A stretch of 64,000 nt of DNA from an uncultured Clostridia bacterium (GCA_946411525.1 CAMKEI010000001.1:124001-188000); one strand, 5' to 3'; shown: positions 52,356-61,412, counted from the first letter of the stretch. Translations and numbers: made by a program. The notes: a model not told the origin generated them from the sequence alone.

Positions 52356-53162
52356 TTGAACGCTGTGATCTTTGATCTTGACGATACGGTTCTCCGCGAC
52401 GATCTGACGATCTCGGACTATTCGGTCCGTGTTTTCCGCGCGCTTCATTCGAAAGGCTTTCGGATAATCATTGCCAGCGGAAGATCTCAGTTCAGCATGA
52501 AACCCTATGTCGATCAGATCGGATGTGTCGATGCCTATATTTCATGTAACGGCGCTGAAATCTGGGAAGGTGCATGTCACCGACTGATGCATCAGGAACT
52601 CTTTTCAGTGGATCTGGCGCTAGAGATCGCGCGTTTTGCGGAGAAGCATTCCTGCTACGCTCAGGTATATGAAGGTGGCTGCTTTTACTTCAATCAATAC
52701 TGTCCCTGGGCGACGCGATATGCGACCTTTACGAGGCTGAAAGGCGTTTATGTCGGCAGGCTGAGCGAGTACATCCACGAGCCGAGGAATAAAGTTCTTC
52801 TGATTGATCAGGAAGACAGAATTGCACAGATGTACGAAGAGGCGACAGCTCAGTTTAAAGACAGGGCTTCCGTAACATGCTCCAAGCCGGTATACCTTGA
52901 GTTTAATCCCGTCAATGCGACCAAAGGGAAAGCGTTTGAAAGATTATGCTCTGTACTGAATATCAGCAGGGAGGACACGGTCGCATTCGGAGACAGCCTT
53001 AATGATCTGTCGATGTTGACAACTGCCGGCATCGGCGTTACGGTTGCCAACGGATGGCCTGTCATCAGAGAGTACTGTGACGATGTCTGCCTGTCCAACA
53101 ATGAAGACGGGCCTGCCTGTTATCTTAATGAGCATTTTCTGAACGGCGAGGTGGTTCTTTGA
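52356..53162 (+). CDS. Cof-type HAD-IIB family hydrolase
   Basis: A 268-residue phosphatase of the HAD superfamily (Cof/YidA type), probably acting on sugar phosphates or nucleotides. Motif I DLDDTVLRDD (about 7-16), motif II SGRS (about 42), motif III K in NATKGKAFERL (about 190) and motif IV FGDSLNDLSMLTTAG (about 211-225) are all present. Uses a TTG start. Overlaps hprK by 4 bases (TTGA). Confidence 0.93.
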   Translation: MNAVIFDLDDTVLRDDLTISDYSVRVFRALHSKGFRIIIASGRSQFSMKPYVDQIGCVDAYISCNGAEIWEGACHRLMHQELFSVDLALEIARFAEKHSCYAQVYEGGCFYFNQYCPWATRYATFTRLKGVYVGRLSEYIHEPRNKVLLIDQEDRIAQMYEEATAQFKDRASVTCSKPVYLEFNPVNATKGKAFERLCSVLNISREDTVAFGDSLNDLSMLTTAGIGVTVANGWPVIREYCDDVCLSNNEDGPACYLNEHFLNGEVVL

Positions 53163-54070
53163 TTTCAGTAAAGGATTTTGAGTCAGCGCTCCGGCTGGAA
53201 TGTCTCGTCCCTTCCTCCCGGTCTGAATGGGATATCCGTACGCCTGACCTGAACAGGCCCGGTATTCAATTCTGCGGTTTCTATGAGTTTTTTGCTTTTG
53301 AGCGTCCTCAGCTGATCGGAAAAGCCGAAATGGCTTACCTTGAGGAACAGACGTCTGAAAAACGGAGAGAAATCCTTGACAGATATTTCAGCTATCCCGT
53401 TCCCTGTATGATTATCTGCAGGAATCTGCAGCCTCCAGCAGAACTTCTTGAAACAGCTGCCTCTCATGATGTCGCGGTTTACTCAAGCCCGATGGTTACG
53501 AGCAAATTCACTGCGCTGGCCATCAATTATCTGAACCGCTGTCTTGCTCCTCATATTACGAAACACGGCGTGCTTGTCGATGTATATGGCGTAGGTGTAT
53601 TCCTGTCCGGGAAAAGCGGCGTCGGAAAGAGTGAGGCGGCTATTGAACTCATAAAGCGCGGCCATCAGCTGGTTGCAGACGATGTTGTGGATATCTGCAG
53701 GATAGCGGATGACCGGCTGATTGGCACCTGTCCGGAAAAGATTCGTTACCTGATGGAAATCCGCGGGATCGGTGTCATTGATATCAAGGCGATGTTCGGC
53801 ATCGGAGCTGTAGCCAAAAGCAAATCAATTGATCTTATTATCGAGCTGGAAACGTGGGATGAAACGAAAGCCTATGACAGGATCGGTATTCAGGATGATG
53901 AAATTGAGATTCTCGGTGTCAGGGTTCCCCATCAGCTGATGCCGATCAAACCGGGCCGGAATCTCGCGATTATCGTTGAAGTTGCTGCCAGGAATCTGAG
54001 TCTAAAACGAACAGGTTATAATGCCGCCCGTGAATTATCATCCCTTTTCCAGGATGAAATGGGCGAATAA
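53159..54070 (+). CDS. hprK: HPr kinase/phosphorylase
   Basis: Phosphorylates Ser46 of HPr and so links sugar uptake to carbon catabolite control. The 303-residue protein has the N-terminal domain (about 1-125), then HGVLVDVYGVGVFLSG, Walker A GKSGVGKSEAAIEL (about 152-165), DDVVDI and the HprK signature MEIRGIGVIDIKAMFG, with the final EVAARNLSLKRTGYNAARE. It begins with TTG, overlapping the HAD stop. Placed with sugar kinases, not beside lgt or a PTS operon. Confidence 0.96.
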   Translation: MISVKDFESALRLECLVPSSRSEWDIRTPDLNRPGIQFCGFYEFFAFERPQLIGKAEMAYLEEQTSEKRREILDRYFSYPVPCMIICRNLQPPAELLETAASHDVAVYSSPMVTSKFTALAINYLNRCLAPHITKHGVLVDVYGVGVFLSGKSGVGKSEAAIELIKRGHQLVADDVVDICRIADDRLIGTCPEKIRYLMEIRGIGVIDIKAMFGIGAVAKSKSIDLIIELETWDETKAYDRIGIQDDEIEILGVRVPHQLMPIKPGRNLAIIVEVAARNLSLKRTGYNAARELSSLFQDEMGE

Positions 54071-54086
54071 AGGAAGGTGCTTTTAT

Positions 54087-55028
54087 ATGATCAGAATTGG
54101 CGTAGATGTAGGTGGTACAGGTATCCAGGTCGGCGTAGTCAGCGCGGATAACCGGATTATCAGGGAGGAATCTATTCACACGCGCACGGATCTCCCTTTT
54201 GAAGAACAGCTTCGGGAAATGGCCGACTGTATCATTTCTGCAGTGAATAACGCCGGACTGACGGAAAACGATATCGAATCAATCGGTTTCGGTATACCTG
54301 GTATCGCTTCTGCCAAAACCGGGGAAGTGATCAAATGTACGAATATGGGATGGCATCATCTTCCCTTCCGCGAAGTATTCAACCGCTACCTGAACAAACC
54401 GGTATATATTGATAATGACGCTAATGTCGCCGCTCTCGCCGAGAGTGTCGCCGGTGTCAGCGCAGGGACATCCTCCAGCGTTTTCATCACAATCGGCACC
54501 GGGATCGGCAGCGGCATCATCATAAACGGTAAAGTGTGGAGCGGCGCCCACCATATCGGTGGTGAACTGGGGCATGTCATTTTTGACCTGGACGGCGTTC
54601 CGTGCACATGCGGAAATCATGGTTGCCTAGAACGGTACTGTTCTGCGACGGCGCTGATCCGTATGGCCAGGGAGGCAGTGGCAGAACAACCTGACTCACT
54701 GATCCTGACTTCTGTTGACAATGATCCTTCCCGTATTGAGGCAAAGACTGTTTTTGACACTGCTCGTGCCGGTGATCCCGTTGCGGTGAAAGTATATCAG
54801 TACTATATCAGCTGTCTGGCTCAGGCTATAGCCAGTGTCGTGAATCTACTGGATCCGGAGGTGATTGTACTGGGCGGCGGCGTCAGTAAGGCAGGCGACT
54901 TCCTGCTGGATCCGCTCTCCAGAGAATACAGGAAATATATACTGTTTAATGATCAGACAATCCCTCCCCTGAAGCTTGCCGTACTCGGCTCTGAAGCCGG
55001 CATTATCGGCGCGGCAATGCTCTCCTGA
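54087..55028 (+). CDS. ROK-family sugar kinase (glucokinase-like)
   Basis: A 313-residue ROK kinase, probably glucose or N-acetylhexosamine. Features: RIGVDVGGTGIQVGVV (about 3-18), IDNDANVAALAE (about 110), GTGIGSGIIINGKV (about 140), GELGHVIFDLDG, and the zinc motif CTCGNHGCLERYCS (about 173-186), ending in LDPEVIVLGGGVSKAGDFLL. The ATG at 54087 follows GGAAGG. It closes the operon started at 50751. Confidence 0.95.
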   Translation: MIRIGVDVGGTGIQVGVVSADNRIIREESIHTRTDLPFEEQLREMADCIISAVNNAGLTENDIESIGFGIPGIASAKTGEVIKCTNMGWHHLPFREVFNRYLNKPVYIDNDANVAALAESVAGVSAGTSSSVFITIGTGIGSGIIINGKVWSGAHHIGGELGHVIFDLDGVPCTCGNHGCLERYCSATALIRMAREAVAEQPDSLILTSVDNDPSRIEAKTVFDTARAGDPVAVKVYQYYISCLAQAIASVVNLLDPEVIVLGGGVSKAGDFLLDPLSREYRKYILFNDQTIPPLKLAVLGSEAGIIGAAMLS

Positions 55029-55116
55029 AGAAGAACGATTATGGAGATTCCTCGCAGTTGTTTTTATTCGTGGCTGATTATAGAAAACAGCTGATCAACG
55101 AATCGTGGAATACATA

Positions 55117-55147
55117 AAAAGGGAACTGCATTTCTGCAGTTCCTTTA
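55117..55147. terminator. Bidirectional terminator between the ROK and SPFH genes
   Basis: 9-bp perfect core arms (55122-55130 and 55135-55143), 4-base loop. On the minus strand it is followed by CTTTTTATG and on the plus strand by TTTATC, so it can stop transcription from both sides. Confidence 0.82.
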
Positions 55148-55162
55148 TCTGTAAGTCTGTCT

Positions 55163-56215
55163 TTACTGTTTGGCGCCGCACTCCGGACAGAATTTTGTTC
55201 CGGCGGGAATCTCCTTGCCGCAGCTTGTACAGAAGGCTGTGGCAGCCTGTTTTGCACCGCATTCCGGACAGAATTTGGATCCGGCGGGGATCTGCGCACC
55301 GCATGCGGCACAGATCGCTGCAGCAGCGGGAGCAGCAGGAACAGCAGCCTGAGGAGCAGCGGGATTCATACTCTGGGCAAACATCTGCCCCATGGCTGCT
55401 CCGGCACCCATACCGACACCCATGCCTGCAACACCGTTCTGGTTGTTTGCAGCGTCACGCATAGCTTCAGCGGCCTGATACTTGGCATACTGATCCATAT
55501 TGCCAAGCACGCCCATGGAGGTCCGCTTGTCAATACTCTTTTCCACATCTTCAGGAAGGGAAATGTTTTCAATGACAAAGCTACAGAGGGTCAGGCCAAG
55601 ATCGGCCAGCTTGGGATTAATCGCCTGCAGCGCATACTGGGACAGTTCTTCATAATTGGCGGCAAGATCGAGTGCGGGAATCTTGCTTTCAGCGATCGCG
55701 TCGCTCAGTCCGCTGACCAGTGTACGCTTGATCTGCCCTTCAACGCCTTCCACTGTAAACAGCGCGGCTGTGCCGAATACTTCCTTCAGGAATTTGGCCG
55801 GATCAGAAACTCGGAAACTGTAAATGCCGAAAGCGCGGATACGGATCATGCCGAATTCGGCGTCACGCATCATGACAGGATTGCTGGTTCCCCATTTCAT
55901 ATCGAGGAACTGTTTTGTATTGACAAAATAGACATCGGATTTGAAGGGGCTGTTAAAGCCGTATTTCCAACTCTTAAGAGCCGTAAGGATCGGCATATTG
56001 CTGGTTTTAAGCTCGTATCTGCCCGGCTCGAAAACGTCGGCAAGTTCGCCTTCGTTGACAAAAATGGCAACCTGGCTCTCGCGAACGGTCAGCTGAGCGC
56101 CCATCATAATCTCTTTACCGTTCATGTCATATTTGTGCACCATGGTTTTGCCGGAATTGTCGGACCACTCAATTACATCGATCAGTTGTCCTTTGATAGC
56201 GTCAAGAATACCCAT
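55163..56215 (-). CDS. SPFH-domain protein with two C-terminal zinc ribbons (virion core protein-like/YdjL family)
   Basis: A 350-residue protein. The N-terminal half is an SPFH (stomatin-prohibitin) domain: IFVNEGELADVFEPGRYEL, NMPILTALKSWKYG and FRVSDPAKFLKEVFG. A linker rich in Ala, Gly and Met follows (about 255-300), then two tandem zinc ribbons with CxxC...CPECGAKQ (about 302-350), each about 26 residues. In Bacillus the relatives YdjL/YdjF act with YdjP-like stress proteins. The partner gene 20 bases upstream is a receiver-like protein of unknown function, so they may form a unit. Confidence 0.9.
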   Translation of the reverse strand: MGILDAIKGQLIDVIEWSDNSGKTMVHKYDMNGKEIMMGAQLTVRESQVAIFVNEGELADVFEPGRYELKTSNMPILTALKSWKYGFNSPFKSDVYFVNTKQFLDMKWGTSNPVMMRDAEFGMIRIRAFGIYSFRVSDPAKFLKEVFGTAALFTVEGVEGQIKRTLVSGLSDAIAESKIPALDLAANYEELSQYALQAINPKLADLGLTLCSFVIENISLPEDVEKSIDKRTSMGVLGNMDQYAKYQAAEAMRDAANNQNGVAGMGVGMGAGAAMGQMFAQSMNPAAPQAAVPAAPAAAAICAACGAQIPAGSKFCPECGAKQAATAFCTSCGKEIPAGTKFCPECGAKQ

Positions 56216-56235
56216 TTTCTTTCCTCCTTGTTGTT

Positions 56236-57048
56236 TTATGCTTCATCCGTATTTTCGCACAGAGCAGTCAGTGCCGGAAATACGCGGATTCCTGAAATAT
56301 GGAGTTCCAGTCCGAAAAACTCTTTCATATGTTCAATGCTGTCTGCTGTATATGTGGTCAGCATCGCGGTCATGGTGTCCACGGTCATGTCCGTATCCAC
56401 TCCGTGGAGCGGGCATGCCAGCACAAGAATCCTGCCGTCAGAGTGTATAGTCGGCAGAATATGAATGCCGTTCAGATCACCGGCAAAAGAGGTTCTGAGC
56501 GCAATTTCAAGCTGGTCTTTGCCGTAATGCCATCTTCCCTCAAGCCTGTCATTCGGAGCGGACTGATCAAGCTCAATCAGCAGGCAGGGACGATCCGCAT
56601 CCATCCTGCTGCGAAGAAGCCTCATATTGCGATGAAGGTCATCGCTGTTTTTCACTTTGCCGTTAATGACTTTCCGGAAAAACTCATGCCGGCACATCTG
56701 CAGATTGTCTCTGGTGCTTGAACGTTCATTGTAGAAATCTGCATTGATCCGGTTTAGAAGGATTTTGAGCTCACTGAGATAACGGAGTACTTCCTCTCCG
56801 TTATGGCCGGCTTCGAAAATGGATACGTTCGGGAAATACTGCTGAAGATAAGCAAGGATCAGCTCTTCCTGATCATGATCCACGGCAATGCAGATCCCGT
56901 CAGCATGATGTTTGGCGAGGCTGTCCTTTGTTCCTTCAAAATCATGACGGATATGCGGTGGCTTAAAACCGAGCAGCTCCCAGTTCCGGATCCCGGCAAA
57001 AGCGTTGAGCACATCCTCCTGATCAGAAACAAGCAAAAGTTTGTACAT
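56236..57048 (-). CDS. Receiver-like protein without a DNA-binding domain (YesN-type regulator fragment)
   Basis: A 270-residue protein. Residues 1-120 resemble the receiver domain of YesN-type regulators (YKLLLVSDQEDVLNAF, NWELLGF), but the phosphorylation pocket is not canonical: the acidic pair is SDQED and the conserved Lys is not seen. The central part (about 120-270) recalls the linker region of YesN/AraC-type proteins, and there is no AraC helix-turn-helix after it, so it would not bind DNA itself. It may be a shortened paralog. It lies 20 bases upstream of the SPFH gene. Confidence 0.7.
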   Translation of the reverse strand: MYKLLLVSDQEDVLNAFAGIRNWELLGFKPPHIRHDFEGTKDSLAKHHADGICIAVDHDQEELILAYLQQYFPNVSIFEAGHNGEEVLRYLSELKILLNRINADFYNERSSTRDNLQMCRHEFFRKVINGKVKNSDDLHRNMRLLRSRMDADRPCLLIELDQSAPNDRLEGRWHYGKDQLEIALRTSFAGDLNGIHILPTIHSDGRILVLACPLHGVDTDMTVDTMTAMLTTYTADSIEHMKEFFGLELHISGIRVFPALTALCENTDEA

Positions 57049-57088
57049 CCAATGACCTCCGGGGTTTATTGGAATATCATACCAGTAT

Positions 57089-57117
57089 ATTATATCCTAC
57101 TTGATGACAATATGCAA
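57089..57117 (-). promoter_or_regulatory. Promoter of the receiver-like/SPFH pair
   Basis: Minus strand: -35 TTGCAT (57112-57117), 17-base spacer, -10 TATAAT (57089-57094). Confidence 0.7.
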
Positions 57118-57128
57118 ATGAAATCAAA

Positions 57129-58394
57129 TTACTGAAGCGCTTCCTGCATCACTTCAACCGCTTTGATCAACTGAATGTCGTATTTCAGATCCGCGAAATC
57201 ATACATACCGTTATCTCCTTCAGGAAGGGGCACTTCATAATCCGGAGAAATACCGATTTTATGGACAGCTGAACCGTTCGGTGTAAAATACTGGGCTACG
57301 GTGATCTGGAATCCTGCACCTTTTTCTCCGACAGAACTCACCGCCTGAATAATTCCTTTTCCAAAGCTTTTGACGCCAACCGTGACCGCGCCGGCGCAGT
57401 CTCTCAGTGCTCCGGTCAGAATTTCAGAGGAACTGGCAGAGTTTTCATTGATCAGGATTACCAGTTTGACATCAACTTTTCCGTCTTTGGTACGGTATTC
57501 ACTGTCATGCATCTCTCCGTCGCGGTATTTCAGATAGCACACTTCACCGTCATCCATGAACAGATCGGCAATATAACGCGCCTGATCAACCCAGCCGCCC
57601 TTATTGTCTCTCAGATCGATAATGATTCCCTTTGCGCCTTCCTGCATCAGTTCGTTGAGCGCCGCTTCAAATTCCCGGTCGCTCTGTCCGCCGAATTCAT
57701 AAAGTGCGATATATCCGATTGAGGGAGCGATCAGTTTGCTTTCAACCTGATTGACGTTTACGGCCCTTCTGGTGATTGTGTAGGTAATCTCTTCCTTGCC
57801 GCGCAGAAATGTCACATCAACATCGGTATTCGGTTCACCGCGCATGATGTCGACGGCATCCTGAAGATTTGTTGCGTTGACATAAAGATCCTCTCCTACC
57901 CTGTAGAGAATATCTCCGCGCTGAACGCCGGCTTCTTCAGCCGGTCCGCCCTTAAATACCCTGATAATCGTACACACCTGTGTATCCATATTGGCCTGGA
58001 TCATAACACCGATGCCGACATAATTGCCTTCGTCATCCTCCCACATCTCGGCATATTCTTCAGGATTATAGTAGAATGAATAGGGATCATCCAGACCGGC
58101 CATCAGTCCTCTGGTAGCGTATTCAGTGAGTTTTTCCGTGTCAACTTCCTGATAAAATTCTTCTTTTACGATATCATAAAGGTAGAACATATCTGAAAAT
58201 TGTTTGTATTTTTCATATTCCTCCCGGCTGATGGGGACTGTATCTCCTGTATTTTCCGAATAGCCGCCGCTCGTGACGGAGGTTGCGCTGTCTGATCTGA
58301 ACATGGACTGAAGGCGGGTGGCCGGTATCAGAGTACATGAGCTGAGCAGCAGTGCGGAAAGCAGAACGAACAGGATCAGCAATTTCTTTTTCAT
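57129..58394 (-). CDS. Lipoprotein S41-family C-terminal processing peptidase (CtpA-like)
   Basis: A 421-residue secreted serine protease. The N-terminus has a signal with lipobox LLSSC (Cys20 region), then a low-complexity stretch, an N-terminal helical domain, a PDZ domain (GGPAEEAGVQRGDIL, about 155-170), and the S41 domain with IIDLRDNKGGWVDQARY, the catalytic Ser in NENSASSSEILTGAL (about 314) and Lys in SFGKGIIQ (about 341). It is anchored to the outer face of the membrane by the lipid. It starts 40 bases after the CdaR-like regulator and may be co-transcribed with it. Confidence 0.94.
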   Translation of the reverse strand: MKKKLLILFVLLSALLLSSCTLIPATRLQSMFRSDSATSVTSGGYSENTGDTVPISREEYEKYKQFSDMFYLYDIVKEEFYQEVDTEKLTEYATRGLMAGLDDPYSFYYNPEEYAEMWEDDEGNYVGIGVMIQANMDTQVCTIIRVFKGGPAEEAGVQRGDILYRVGEDLYVNATNLQDAVDIMRGEPNTDVDVTFLRGKEEITYTITRRAVNVNQVESKLIAPSIGYIALYEFGGQSDREFEAALNELMQEGAKGIIIDLRDNKGGWVDQARYIADLFMDDGEVCYLKYRDGEMHDSEYRTKDGKVDVKLVILINENSASSSEILTGALRDCAGAVTVGVKSFGKGIIQAVSSVGEKGAGFQITVAQYFTPNGSAVHKIGISPDYEVPLPEGDNGMYDFADLKYDIQLIKAVEVMQEALQ

Positions 58395-58434
58395 ATGCGG
58401 GAGGCTCCTTTCAGACCGAGTATATTAAATCGGA

Positions 58435-59391
58435 TTACATTCCATCCGACAATTCGGAAATAATCCGGAAAATGACAGCATCTTCAAAAACTCGCAGATC
58501 AAGGTTGAAATCCTTTTTGATTTTATCCAGCCGGTAATTCAGTGTATTTCTGTGAATGAACAGCTGTTTTGAAGCGGCTGTCAGGTTCAGGTCGTTCTGA
58601 AAAAACACCCTGACCGTTTCCAGCATATCGTCGGACATTCTGTTACCTGCCGTTCGGGACAGTATCATCCGTTGCAACTCTTTTTTCTTTTCTTCCGGAA
58701 TTGTGTCAACAATGCGCTCCAGCAGTTGTTCATCGTAAACAAAAACTTGATCGTTAGGATGATAGCGCATACCAAGATCAAGCGCCTGCTTTCCTTCGGA
58801 ATAACTGGACCTGAGATCTGTTATTTCGGTATACGCATGTCCGATGCCCGCCCGGATATCAGTGATTCCTTCCGCCTCCATTGTACCGATGACCGCTTCA
58901 ATGAATTCTTTTATATCATCCGCCGACTGGTTTTCAAGGTCTTTGATGAGAACGGCGGTCTGAAAATCGGAAGCGGTAATCAGGTCACCCGTTTCCAGGG
59001 GAGCCATGGAGATAACATACGAATAAAGGTCTCTGTCAAGCGGAGAAAAGGAATGAAGTACGGCAATACAACGTTTTCTTGGCTGCCTGATCATATACTG
59101 CTTCATCAGGGAAGGATCGGGTATATAGTCCGGATCGTTAAGCACCCTGTCGAACAGTTCCTGCGCGTTTCCTGGTCTGAAGCGGTTTCCTTTCCCACCG
59201 TGGGTAACGGTATATACCAGTTCATTTCCGGCCGGAGTATCAGGCAGGATAAAAACAGTCTCACGGAATACCAGATAAATGTTTCCGTTTGCTGAACATA
59301 CATGTTCCGGTGAGGCGTCCAGCATCTTACGGACGTCTTCGGAAAGCTCGTCATAACCGCAGACGTCTGCCTGTCTGATGTCCGTATCCAT
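58435..59391 (-). CDS. CdaR/PucR-type transcriptional regulator
   Basis: A 318-residue protein. The middle (about 150-230) matches the CdaR GGDEF-like domain, and the C-terminal 60 residues are a PucR-type helix-turn-helix (TVRVFFQNDLNLTAASKQLF, HRNTLNYRLDKIKKDFNLDL). Such proteins sense small metabolites, for example sugar acids or purines. The ATG at 59391 has GGAGGTG 6 bases upstream; longer frames reach past the promoter region. The N-terminal 130 residues are not recognised. Confidence 0.85.
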   Translation of the reverse strand: MDTDIRQADVCGYDELSEDVRKMLDASPEHVCSANGNIYLVFRETVFILPDTPAGNELVYTVTHGGKGNRFRPGNAQELFDRVLNDPDYIPDPSLMKQYMIRQPRKRCIAVLHSFSPLDRDLYSYVISMAPLETGDLITASDFQTAVLIKDLENQSADDIKEFIEAVIGTMEAEGITDIRAGIGHAYTEITDLRSSYSEGKQALDLGMRYHPNDQVFVYDEQLLERIVDTIPEEKKKELQRMILSRTAGNRMSDDMLETVRVFFQNDLNLTAASKQLFIHRNTLNYRLDKIKKDFNLDLRVFEDAVIFRIISELSDGM

Positions 59392-59421
59392 GCGAAACAC
59401 CTCCGTATACCATGATTTATG

Positions 59422-59450
59422 ATTATAACACAAATCAGGCGTTTCGGAAA
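59422..59450 (-). promoter_or_regulatory. Candidate promoter of the CdaR-like gene
   Basis: Minus strand: -10 TATAAT (59422-59427) is perfect; -35 TTTCCG (59445-59450) at 17 bases is weak. Confidence 0.5.
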
Positions 59451-59484
59451 TAATGCAATCTCCGCCTGTATATGAATTGCCTGC

Positions 59485-59513
59485 TTGAAACCATGTGTGC
59501 CTGAAGGTATAAT
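59485..59513 (+). promoter_or_regulatory. Promoter of the secreted cysteine-hydrolase-like gene
   Basis: -35 TTGAAA (59485-59490), 17-base spacer, -10 TATAAT (59508-59513). The ATG at 59547 has GGAGGTGA upstream. Confidence 0.75.
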
Positions 59514-59546
59514 ACATTCAAGAAAAGTCAGCGGAGGTGAACGGCC

Positions 59547-60233
59547 ATGAAACTGTTCCGGTTGGTCGCTGCGCACCTTTGCTTATGCTGTGTTCTTCTG
59601 ACGGTCTGCGTAGCTTCATCCGAGTTTCTTTTCTCTGATGACCGTTTCCGCGGCAATATGACCACAGATAATCTTGACGCGATAATCAATGAATATGAAT
59701 TGTTTGACGGATGGTACTGGACGACAAGGTCCGGTGTGGTTCAGACTTTTCACGGATGTCCGGATTCGCCGGGATGGACGTCCTCTGCGGAAGCCTCCGG
59801 CCGGAAAGACTATCTGAAAGGCTGGTACGGGTGCCGATGGCCCGTCAACTCAGTGATGGAAACCGCACCAGGCCGGGGCGGATACGCGGAGTGTTTCGGG
59901 TTTGCACAGTTCATCGGATATCTGCTTTCAGGAGAAATTAATCCGCAGGGCAACTGGGATTTTTACTACTCTGTGGAAGCCTCCGGAGGGCTTCGTGTCG
60001 GGGACATCGTCAGAAGCGAATACACAAAAAAAGGTCACTTTTATCAGCACAGCGCGGTGGTATATGCCATCAACGGCGAGGAAATCCTTTTCCTTCAGGT
60101 ATCTGGTTCCGCCTGCAACAGGATCTCGGTGGGCCGGGGCTTTAGGGGTGTCAATGCGACGGAGGCCGATTCGCTTGAAGAAATATCCGATCTTCACTGG
60201 CTGAAAATTTCGAGATACAATCCTCCTGAATGA
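59547..60233 (+). CDS. Secreted NlpC/P60- or CHAP-like cysteine hydrolase (candidate)
   Basis: A 228-residue exported protein with a signal peptide (about 1-24, LVAAHLCLCCVLLTVCVASS). The candidate catalytic Cys is in YAECFGFAQFIGYLLSG (about 112) and the His in YQHSAVVYAING (about 166), followed by ILFLQVSGSACNRIS. The Cys-then-His order and the strand pattern fit papain-like NlpC/P60 or CHAP peptidoglycan hydrolases, but sequence identity to a known family is not clear. It has its own promoter and terminator and sits between the divergent CdaR-like gene and ugpC. Confidence 0.6.
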   Translation: MKLFRLVAAHLCLCCVLLTVCVASSEFLFSDDRFRGNMTTDNLDAIINEYELFDGWYWTTRSGVVQTFHGCPDSPGWTSSAEASGRKDYLKGWYGCRWPVNSVMETAPGRGGYAECFGFAQFIGYLLSGEINPQGNWDFYYSVEASGGLRVGDIVRSEYTKKGHFYQHSAVVYAINGEEILFLQVSGSACNRISVGRGFRGVNATEADSLEEISDLHWLKISRYNPPE

Positions 60234-60268
60234 AAAAGATCACCCCGGGAAACCGGGGTGATCTTTTT
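60233..60268. terminator. Bidirectional terminator between the hydrolase and ugpC genes
   Basis: Perfect 16-bp arms (60233-60248 and 60253-60268) around a GAAA loop, with T runs on both strands: a strong two-way terminator for the convergent genes. Confidence 0.95.
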
Positions 60269-60290
60269 GTGTGATATATTACTGAGTCTC

Positions 60291-61412
60291 TTATCTGTTC
60301 AGGATCGTCTTCTCGGTCTCCTTGTCGAAGAAGTGGAGATGGTTGGTATCCAGGGCGATCTTGATTTTCTGACCGGCTTTGCTGGAAGTACGGGGATCAA
60401 CGCGGGCGATGATGTTGCCTTCCTTGCCGGTGGTGCTCAGGTACAGATAGGTTTCGGAACCCATCAGTTCGGTAACTTCAACGTCAACGTCAATCGCTGC
60501 GGAGGCATACTCGGCCAGTTTCTGCTCGTCGTCGTGAATGTTTTCGGGACGGATGCCCATGATAACTTCCTTGCCGATATAGCTTTCATCAATGAACTTC
60601 GCGACCTTCTTTTCCGGTACGACGATCTTGTTGTCTCCGAATGTTGCGACAACATCCTGTCCTTCACGGTCGAGCTTAACATTGAAGAAGTTCATCTGGG
60701 GGCTGCCGATGAAGCCGGCGACGAATTCATTGGCCGGATAGTCGTACAGGTTCTGGGGAGTATCCACCTGCTGCACAACGCCGTCTTTCATAACAACGAT
60801 ACGGCTGGCCATGGTCATGGCTTCGGTCTGGTCGTGCGTAACATAAATGAAGGTGGTCTGCAGTCTCTGATGCAGTTTGGTGATCTCAGTACGCATGGCC
60901 ACACGGAGTTTGGCGTCCAGGTTGGACAGCGGTTCGTCAAACAGGAAGACTTTCGGTTCGCGGACGATAGCACGGCCGAGGGCAACACGCTGACGCTGAC
61001 CGCCGGACAGAGCCTTGGGTTTTCTGGTCAGGAGGTGAGCAATGTCCAGGATCTTGGCTGCTTCTTCCACACGGCGCTTGATTTCATCCTTGGGGGTCTT
61101 GCGAAGTTTAAGACCGAAAGCCATATTGTCATAAACGGTCATGTGGGGATACAGGGCGTAGTTCTGGAAAACCATGGCGATGTCGCGGTCCTTGGGAGCA
61201 ACGTCGTTCACCAGCTTGTCCCCGATATACAGTTCACCGTCGGAGATTTCTTCCAGACCGGCCACCATACGCAGCGTGGTGGATTTTCCGCAGCCGGAAG
61301 GCCCGACAAGAACGATGAACTCTTTGTCTTCAATGTCGAGGCAGAAATCGCTGACAGCCGTTACGTTTCCGGTATAGACTTTGTAAATGTGCTGAAGGGA
61401 TACACTTGCCAT
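60291..61412 (-). CDS. ugpC: Sugar ABC importer ATPase (MsmX/UgpC type)
   Basis: Energises one or several carbohydrate ABC importers. The 373-residue protein has Walker A GPSGCGKST (about 37-45), signature LSGGQRQRVALGRA (about 134-147), Walker B KVFLFDEPLSNLDA, His in YVTHDQTEAM and a C-terminal TOBE/regulatory domain with GIRPENIHDD and MGSETYLYL. The ATG at 61412 has GGAGG about 11 bases upstream. No permease gene is adjacent, so it likely serves distant loci, as MsmX does. A TATAAT at 61464-61469 may be its -10, with a weak -35. Confidence 0.96.
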   Translation of the reverse strand: MASVSLQHIYKVYTGNVTAVSDFCLDIEDKEFIVLVGPSGCGKSTTLRMVAGLEEISDGELYIGDKLVNDVAPKDRDIAMVFQNYALYPHMTVYDNMAFGLKLRKTPKDEIKRRVEEAAKILDIAHLLTRKPKALSGGQRQRVALGRAIVREPKVFLFDEPLSNLDAKLRVAMRTEITKLHQRLQTTFIYVTHDQTEAMTMASRIVVMKDGVVQQVDTPQNLYDYPANEFVAGFIGSPQMNFFNVKLDREGQDVVATFGDNKIVVPEKKVAKFIDESYIGKEVIMGIRPENIHDDEQKLAEYASAAIDVDVEVTELMGSETYLYLSTTGKEGNIIARVDPRTSSKAGQKIKIALDTNHLHFFDKETEKTILNR

